A DNA stretch of 5,334 bases, from assembly GCA_916720285.1 (NCBI GenBank), contig CAKAQP010000164.1:1-5334 (forward strand), given 5' to 3'. This document shows positions 1 to 4,289 of the stretch, piece after piece (the first letter of the stretch is position 1; every line of letters begins with the position of its first letter). Made by a program: the position numbers and the translations under genes. Below the pieces are notes generated by a model, which did no database searches, was not told where the DNA came from, and worked only from the letters and a program-made list of their open reading frames with translations. This stretch comes from an uncultured Lachnoanaerobaculum sp. Its GTDB lineage: Bacteria; Bacillota; Clostridia; Lachnospirales; Lachnospiraceae.

Positions 1-272
1 ATCCAAGTGATTATATAGAAATATTAGGCAGACATATTAAAAAGATCCATATAAGCGATTATAGAGTAGAGCAAACCGGTTTGGGGGCTTTTGTGGATAT
101 ATTTGCAGGGGATGTAGACTTTTTAGAGGTTATTAAATCACTAAAGAAAATAGGATATGATGACTATTTAATGCTGGAAATGCTCCCAAATTATAAGGTG
201 CTCCCTGAATTATCAATATACTCAAATAAGCCGGCAATGGATCGGCTGAAAGATATGTATGAAAAATTATAA
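1..272 (+). CDS. Sugar phosphate isomerase/epimerase-like TIM-barrel protein, C-terminal fragment
   Basis: This is the 3' end of a gene that began before the window. The frame is open from base 3 and stops with TAA at 270-272, leaving about 89 residues. Two stretches fit the xylose isomerase-like TIM-barrel family (sugar phosphate isomerases/epimerases, AP endonuclease 2 fold). One is HIKKIHISDYR near the fragment start, where family members place a metal-binding His followed by Asp. The other is GDVDFLEVIKSLKKIGYDD followed by LMLEML, where the Glu normally completes the metal site at the end of a late beta strand. The family interconverts phosphorylated or free sugars in the cytoplasm; the substrate cannot be read from this fragment. 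An internal TTG at 81 is not the start, because the conserved HIKKIHISD segment lies upstream of it in the same frame. A terminator-like hairpin follows, so the gene appears transcriptionally separate from the downstream operon. Confidence 0.8.
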   Translation, partial: PSDYIEILGRHIKKIHISDYRVEQTGLGAFVDIFAGDVDFLEVIKSLKKIGYDDYLMLEMLPNYKVLPELSIYSNKPAMDRLKDMYEKL

Positions 273-309
273 ATTTATGACTAAGTTAATAGTCATATAG
301 AGTTTCTCA

Positions 310-342
310 CAGCCATGTTAAAGGCATGGCTGAATTATTTTA
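310..342 (+). terminator. Putative Rho-independent terminator after the isomerase-like gene
   Basis: A perfect 8-bp stem, CAGCCATG (310-317) with CATGGCTG (325-332), encloses a 7-base loop and is followed by the T-rich run AATTATTTTA. The hairpin starts 38 bases after the stop codon of the isomerase-like gene, which fits transcript termination. The T-tract is interrupted, so efficiency may be moderate. Confidence 0.6.
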
Positions 343-585
343 TAGGCATACTTAATACCTTATAATACAGTGTTTTTGATATAGAATATATAAAAATATT
401 AAATCTACACTAAAATTCAACTTAGAGAAAAAGCATAATCATAGAAATAGAAAGAGAACATGGGTATATGGAATAGCACAGATTCAAGCTCATCTTTCGT
501 CTAAGTATTATATTTTTATAGGATGATTATATTAGAAGAACTAAAAAACAAATATGTGAGGCAAATATGCTTTTGTCAAAGCAGG

Positions 586-621
586 TGCATGTGACATTTA
601 ATTGTAGCAATGTCATATGCA
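586..621. repeat. Imperfect 13-bp inverted repeat
   Basis: TGCATGTGACATT (586-598) pairs with AATGTCATATGCA (609-621), all positions Watson-Crick except one G-T pair, with a 10-base spacer. As DNA it could be a dimer binding site; as RNA it would form a solid stem-loop. The right arm reads TAGCAATGTCATATG over 605-619. Its inverted near-copy recurs at 769-784, which argues for a repeated protein-binding motif rather than a chance hairpin. Confidence 0.55.
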
Positions 622-700
622 AATAATTGTACCAGTGATTTGAATGCCTAGATAGGTTTGTTTAGAGAATTTTCAAAGTTGTATTAATATAATTTAACTT

Positions 701-748
701 AAAAGGAGTTTCAAGATTTTTATAAAAAAATCTCGGAGCTCTTTTTTA
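701..748. terminator. Long hairpin with T-tract, likely Rho-independent terminator with no gene before it
   Basis: AGATTTTT (714-721) pairs perfectly with AAAAATCT (726-733) around a 4-base loop. After one A-C mismatch the pairing continues outward from 712/735 to 701/746 with a few G-T pairs, giving about 20 paired positions. The right arm ends in six Ts (742-747). The left arm starts with four As, so it could act in both directions. On the + strand it would end a transcript starting somewhere in 343-700. It lies upstream of the candidate operon promoter, so it would insulate the operon or act as an attenuator on any transcript reading in from further upstream. Confidence 0.65.
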
Positions 749-768
749 TTGTAATAGAAACTATTCGA

Positions 769-784
769 CATGTGACTATTGCTA
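769..784. promoter_or_regulatory. Candidate regulator-binding motif upstream of the operon promoter
   Basis: CATGTGACTATTGCTA shares its first eight bases with the left arm of the inverted repeat at 588-595. It is also an inverted near-copy of the right arm (TAGCAATGTCATATG, 605-619), differing by one inserted base and one substitution. It sits about 10 bases before the candidate -35 element, a usual place for an activator site. The neighbouring response regulator is the obvious candidate binder, but this is inference only. Confidence 0.4.
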
Positions 785-793
785 AAAAAGTTT

Positions 794-823
794 TTGTAGA
801 TATATATCTTATAGTGATATATA
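794..823 (+). promoter_or_regulatory. Candidate sigma-A promoter of the two-component/secretion operon
   Basis: TTGTAG (794-799) is separated by 18 bases from TATATA (818-823). The latter is preceded by TGA, giving an extended -10 (TGnTATATA). TATAAT at 820-825 is an overlapping alternative -10, with a longer spacer of 20. Transcription would start near 830, leaving an untranslated leader of roughly 75-80 bases before the kinase start at 908. No better promoter is visible between the 701-748 hairpin and the kinase gene. In this AT-rich sequence such matches arise easily by chance. Confidence 0.45.
801..823. repeat. 8-bp dyad overlapping the candidate -10 element
   Basis: TATATATC (801-808) and GATATATA (816-823) are perfect reverse complements separated by 7 bases. 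The right arm covers the candidate extended -10, so a dimeric repressor bound here would block RNA polymerase. The arms are mostly alternating TA, which weakens the case because such dyads occur by chance. Confidence 0.35.
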
Positions 824-907
824 ATAAGAAAGTAATAGAAAACTTAAATCATAAATTAAATAAATTTTAATAGACGGCTTTAGGGGCTGTGCAGGGGAAC
901 GGTTTAG

Positions 908-2521
908 ATGGGTGGAAAAGAATGCTCCACATATATAAATATAAACGTATTGTGGAGAATAGCAGCTTTTATAATATCAACAGTATTTTATATTTCGGTT
1001 TCGGTATATAACAAAGAGAATATAAACTTGATTATTTTTTTGGGGATGTCAGTATCCTGTGCATTAAGTTGCTGGCTGTATAAAAAGGTCTGTGAGAACA
1101 GAGTGCACTTTAGAATTATGTTCAGTTTGGAAGTGTTTGCCTATGGGATATTTATATTTCTTAGCGGAGGATGCAACAGTCCGTATTTGTGGTATGAAGT
1201 CAACTGTATTTTATTGATGGTTGCTTTAGATAAAAATATAACTGTGACATTTATTGCCTGTATCTGGTGTTTATTTTGTGCCATGGCCGGAAAGAGTATA
1301 GAAAATTCGTCTTATCAGGATATCAATATTATTCTTGGCATGGGTATGCTTATGTGTGAGTTTTACATAATAAGATATTATGTGGCTTATATAGGAAAAC
1401 AAAATGAAGAACTTGAAAGCTTGAATACGGAGCTGAATAAAGAAAAGGAACTTAGTAATTATTCATTTGTAATGTTGACGGAGCTGAGTGAGAGCTTTGG
1501 ACTTTTTGCAATGACGGATCCGAAAAAAATCATGGAAAAGCTGTCAATGCTGCTCAGAAATAACAATTTGTATCGGGAATTTATACTTGTAAAATTTGAA
1601 CGTGATGATTTTCCTGAGATTATAGAGAGTTGCGGTATTGAAAAAGATGTATATGATGACATATCGGCAAAGGTAAAGTTTAAATATGAATATTCCTGTA
1701 ATGGTGAGAATGTCGAAATATTAAATATAGAGTCAGACGGTAATACTTATGAATTAATAAAAATAGGAGAGTCTGATTATCTAAGCGGTATTTTGTTAAG
1801 GCGTGCATCGGAGTTGCATGATGACGGAAAGGATTTTTATTTACAGTTGATAAAGACGGTATTCAATAATCTGGATACATATGCCCAAATAGAAAGATAT
1901 GTAGCTGTAGAGGAACAAAATCGTATAGCAAATGAAATACATGATACGGTAATACAAAAACTTTTCGGAATCACCTGTAGTCTGGCGGTTTTGGAAAGCA
2001 AGGCAAAGATGTCGGAGCAGTCCATAGAAAAAGGTGAGATAATAGAGTCTATACAGATGCTGAAAAAATCAGTGGAGAGTACTATGGCGGAGCTTAGAGA
2101 AAGTATCTACGGAAAAAGATTCAAAGATAACATAAATACATTTATTCATGCGTTATATGCATATATGGAGGAACTTGAAAGTCTTAATGATGTAAAGATA
2201 AATTTAAATTTGGATGAAGAAGCGGATTACATAAAGATAGCGCAAAAGATAGCTCTATACAGAGTTGCATGTGAGGCTGTAAATAATGCTATAAAACATG
2301 GCAAGTCAAAAAATATAAATATAGAATTAAAAATGGAATCAGATACTGTAGAGCTTTTGATAGAAGATGACGGAACAGGTTTTTCAAGAGAGGATAAAAA
2401 CTTTTCCGAGGGAAACGGCTTAAGAAATATGCGAAATATAGCCGTTTTATTAAAAGGATATTTGAGTGTGGTATATGACGATAAAAAAGGTGTTAGAGTT
2501 AAACTTAGTTTGCCGAGATAA
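908..2521 (+). CDS. Six-pass membrane sensor histidine kinase, NarL/DesK class (HisKA_3)
   Basis: This 537-residue kinase autophosphorylates on His and should pass the phosphate to the regulator encoded next. About six hydrophobic segments (roughly 14-33, 39-57, 68-86, 97-108, 111-128, 139-160) form the membrane sensor. A short coiled-coil-like linker (about 163-183, rich in Glu, Leu and Asn) and a cytoplasmic region of about 140 residues follow; the latter is perhaps a degenerate GAF domain. The H-box QNRIANEIHDTVIQ places the phospho-acceptor at His345 in the HisKA_3 style. The ATPase domain shows an N-box (EAVNNAIKHG, about 456-465), a G1 box (DDGTGF, 487-492) and a G2 box (GNGL, 502-505), so it looks active. 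The membrane part carries GGCNSPY (87-93), which resembles the RegB quinone-site motif GGxxNPF, and is rich in cysteine. ATG 908 is supported by an AGGGGA ribosome binding site at 893-898. The stop is 14 bases before the regulator start. The stimulus is unknown. Confidence 0.93.
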   Translation: MGGKECSTYININVLWRIAAFIISTVFYISVSVYNKENINLIIFLGMSVSCALSCWLYKKVCENRVHFRIMFSLEVFAYGIFIFLSGGCNSPYLWYEVNCILLMVALDKNITVTFIACIWCLFCAMAGKSIENSSYQDINIILGMGMLMCEFYIIRYYVAYIGKQNEELESLNTELNKEKELSNYSFVMLTELSESFGLFAMTDPKKIMEKLSMLLRNNNLYREFILVKFERDDFPEIIESCGIEKDVYDDISAKVKFKYEYSCNGENVEILNIESDGNTYELIKIGESDYLSGILLRRASELHDDGKDFYLQLIKTVFNNLDTYAQIERYVAVEEQNRIANEIHDTVIQKLFGITCSLAVLESKAKMSEQSIEKGEIIESIQMLKKSVESTMAELRESIYGKRFKDNINTFIHALYAYMEELESLNDVKINLNLDEEADYIKIAQKIALYRVACEAVNNAIKHGKSKNINIELKMESDTVELLIEDDGTGFSREDKNFSEGNGLRNMRNIAVLLKGYLSVVYDDKKGVRVKLSLPR

Positions 2522-2535
2522 CAGGAGGACGGAAT

Positions 2536-3192
2536 ATGGTACTTGTTTTAGACGATCACCCTATTGCAAGACAGGGACTGGAATCAATTATAAAACTTCA
2601 TAAGCCTGAGGAGGAAACTCTACAGGCGGGCACTGTCGGTGAAGCAATCGATTTGGTAGAGCACAAGCATATAGATATGGCATTTGTAGATTTGAATTTA
2701 CATAATGAGAGCGGATTTGAGTTTTTGGAGTGGGTACAAAGACATGATAAAGCTATAAAGACATTTGTAATAACTTCATCTTCAAGTGAAAGCGACTTTG
2801 TAAAAGCAAAAAACCTCGGTATAGATGCGTATGTATTAAAGGATGCGTTTATAGACGATATTATGTATAGCCTCAAAGTTGTGGACAGAGGAGGAAAGTT
2901 TTACTCTTCAGATTTGGTTGACAATATGGGAAGTTTTACGGAAGTAGAAAAAAAGATAGAAGCTCTGACAAAGAGAGAACTGGAAGTCGCTCTGCTTTTA
3001 AGAGAGGGCTATACAAATGCAAAAATTGCAGAAGATTTGTTTGTATCTGAAGGTACGGTAAAAAAACATATATCAAATATATTCGGTAAGCTTGATATGT
3101 ACAGCAGAACGGAAGTATTGGTATTTGTTGAAAGAAATATTGAAAAATTTGAACTGGCATTTAATTCGGCGGACACAAGCCGTAATTTATAA
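2536..3192 (+). CDS. NarL/LuxR-family response regulator
   Basis: This 218-residue protein has the standard two-domain layout. The receiver domain (about 1-118) contains the acidic pair Asp6-Asp7, the phosphorylatable Asp52 in FVDLNL, Thr80 and Lys102, all at the expected positions. The DNA-binding LuxR-type helix-turn-helix (about 143-200) begins LTKRELEVALLL, and its recognition helix lies around SEGTVKKHISNIFGKL (171-186). It should be phosphorylated by the kinase encoded immediately upstream and bind DNA as a dimer. The start is fixed by AGGAGG at 2523-2528, 7 bases before the ATG. The 25 bases between it and the next gene contain only a ribosome binding site, so the exported-protein genes are probably on the same transcript and the regulator may control its own operon. 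A short tail (about 203-218) beyond the HTH domain is of unknown role. Confidence 0.93.
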   Translation: MVLVLDDHPIARQGLESIIKLHKPEEETLQAGTVGEAIDLVEHKHIDMAFVDLNLHNESGFEFLEWVQRHDKAIKTFVITSSSSESDFVKAKNLGIDAYVLKDAFIDDIMYSLKVVDRGGKFYSSDLVDNMGSFTEVEKKIEALTKRELEVALLLREGYTNAKIAEDLFVSEGTVKKHISNIFGKLDMYSRTEVLVFVERNIEKFELAFNSADTSRNL

Positions 3193-3217
3193 AAATCATA
3201 TATAGGATAGGAGAGTT

Positions 3218-3982
3218 ATGCACAGTAATAGAAAGTTTTTAAAGAAACCGTTTATTTTTTTGATTTTATTTTTTGGGTTGACGGCAATAGGCGGAGCTTA
3301 TGCAAGCTGGCATTCGGCTTTATCGGCAGAGGTAAAGATGACAAGCGGAGTGTTGGATGTTTTATTTGATAAAGATGCTGATGAAAAGTATTCGGTGTAT
3401 CTTACAGATGAAAGCGGAAATAATGAAACTTTGATAGATGCCGAATTCAGTAAAACAGATAAGGAAGTTGAGATTACATTTACTAAGGGTTTACCTATAA
3501 ATTCATTACTTGAGGGAAAGCTCTTGAAATTGGATTTTCCTCTTACAACCGCGCAGGGAAGTACCGTAAATAAATTAAATTATACAAAGCTTGATATGAC
3601 AAAGTCGGGAGAGGACTTGGAGTTGAAAGCGGATAAGGCTTTGCTTGTATATGAAGGAGCGGCATATTCTCTTGGAGAAAATGAGGCTGCTTTTATGGAA
3701 CCCTTGCAGTTTGAAGTATATAAGACTTTGAGTGAAGACGGAAAAGATGAGTTTGGCGGACAGATTTATCTGAAACTCAAGGAGGAAAGTTTGGAAAAAA
3801 TACTTGAACTGCCTGTAAGTTTCAGTATGGATAGTGAGAAAATGCAGGAAAGTATGGATCTTGATTTTAATGATGGAAATCTTGTGGCTGCTGTCGGAAA
3901 CGGTGTAGTGGTGACATATTCCTGTGAGATACCTTTTGATGTATTTCAGGGTGGATCTAAAGTGCAAGATGGCGATAAATAG
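3218..3982 (+). CDS. Exported protein with SipW-type signal peptide
   Basis: This 254-residue protein starts with basic residues (RKFLKK) and a hydrophobic core (about 11-26). The sequence GGAYASWHSALSAEV and then TSGVLDV follows. It aligns by eye with the TasA/camelysin-type signal region, which in B. subtilis TasA reads GGGTWA, then AFND, then ASGTLDL. By that alignment cleavage is likely after Ala29. The mature part of about 225 residues is acidic and rich in short alternating hydrophobic/polar stretches, suggesting a beta-rich extracellular fold. It has a single Cys (236), no C-terminal membrane anchor and no LPXTG signal. I recognise no enzymatic motif. The signal peptidase two genes downstream is the likely processing enzyme. 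AGGAG-like bases at 3209-3213 lie unusually close to the ATG (4 bases); another AGGA at 3204-3207 is further back. It could be a fibre subunit or a matrix or adhesion protein; this is inferred from the signal type and neighbours only. Confidence 0.8.
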   Translation: MHSNRKFLKKPFIFLILFFGLTAIGGAYASWHSALSAEVKMTSGVLDVLFDKDADEKYSVYLTDESGNNETLIDAEFSKTDKEVEITFTKGLPINSLLEGKLLKLDFPLTTAQGSTVNKLNYTKLDMTKSGEDLELKADKALLVYEGAAYSLGENEAAFMEPLQFEVYKTLSEDGKDEFGGQIYLKLKEESLEKILELPVSFSMDSEKMQESMDLDFNDGNLVAAVGNGVVVTYSCEIPFDVFQGGSKVQDGDK

Positions 3983-3991
3983 GAGACGGAG

Positions 3992-4288
3992 ATGAAAAAG
4001 AGAATTTGTTTATGTATAGCCGCATCAATTATAGCGACAATGTTTTGTGTAAATGCATGGGCATATTGGAAGGATGAGCTGAAAGTAAAAGCCGATGTTG
4101 CCTTTGTTTATGATGCACAAATAGAAGTAAAAGAAGAAGCGGTGCAAAAAGAAAGTAAGGTTGATGACGGTTCAATTTCAAAAGATGAGCAGGAAGATAC
4201 AGTTGAAAAATCAGAACAAAGAGATACTGTCAAACCTGATCAAAGAGATCTTGTTATAAGGCCAAAAAAGTCTGCAGAAACCGAATAA
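3992..4288 (+). CDS. Small exported protein with SipW-type signal peptide and charged repeat tail
   Basis: This 98-residue protein has an N-terminal MKKR, a hydrophobic core (about 5-21) and a probable cleavage site after AWA (Ala24). The mature part begins YWKDELKVKADV, which shares a W-x3-L pattern just after the cleavage site with the preceding 254-residue protein (WHSAL). From about residue 46 the protein is low-complexity and highly charged (Glu, Lys, Asp, Gln). It has no hydrophobic segment, so it is probably disordered, and residues 66-91 form three imperfect repeats. The ribosome binding site AGGAG (3981-3985) overlaps the stop codon of the preceding gene, 6 bases before the ATG, so translation is probably coupled. 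It could be an accessory or anchoring subunit like TapA in Bacillus, although I see no sequence similarity to TapA. Its size and tail suggest an assembly or surface-linking role, but the function is unknown. Confidence 0.75.
   Translation: MKKRICLCIAASIIATMFCVNAWAYWKDELKVKADVAFVYDAQIEVKEEAVQKESKVDDGSISKDEQEDTVEKSEQRDTVKPDQRDLVIRPKKSAETE
4187..4264 (+). repeat. Three imperfect 8-9 residue tandem repeats in the small exported protein
   Basis: Residues 66-91 read EQEDTVEKS, then EQRDTVKP, then DQRDLVIRP. The shared pattern is (E/D)-Q-(R/E)-D-(T/L)-V followed by Lys/Arg/Pro. At DNA level the second and third units share CAAAGAGAT. Such repeats often expand and contract and are typical of flexible surface-protein stalks. 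Confidence 0.6.
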
Positions 4289-4289
4289 T

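Larger units (their letters stand above)
273..907. other. Long non-coding intergenic region upstream of the two-component operon
   Basis: This 635-base AT-rich stretch has no credible gene on either strand. Stop codons are dense in all frames, and the longest ATG-initiated frame I noticed is a 23-codon one at 523-594 with no ribosome binding site. What it does hold is structure: a terminator hairpin near 310-342, a 13-bp inverted repeat at 586-621, a strong hairpin with T-tract at 701-748, another copy of the inverted-repeat motif at 769-784, and a candidate promoter at 794-823. Bases 343-585 show nothing I can interpret beyond AT-rich sequence. The stretch 343-700 could be a decayed insertion or an unrecognised small RNA gene; I cannot decide between these. 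Confidence 0.7.

Noticed and set aside
376..404. TTGATA with a 17-base spacer to TTAAAT as a second promoter
   Set aside because: The -10 match is weak and such matches are frequent in AT-rich sequence. It would only matter if a transcript ending at the 701-748 hairpin were shown.
523..594. A 23-codon open frame in the intergenic region
   Set aside because: It has no ribosome binding site, an unconvincing composition, and partial overlap with the inverted repeat; it is probably chance.
908..3192. A LiaS/VraS or DesK assignment for the two-component pair
   Set aside because: The catalytic class is right, but the membrane domain, with six helices and a GGCNSPY motif, does not let me name a specific member.
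1459..3967. Several open frames of 62-130 codons on the minus strand (for example 3575-3967 and 2598-2876)
   Set aside because: They lie wholly inside well-supported plus-strand genes, have no recognisable domains, and look like products of AT-rich codon bias.
3218..4288. Sortase-anchored surface proteins
   Set aside because: Neither exported protein has an LPXTG-like motif followed by a hydrophobic segment and a basic tail.
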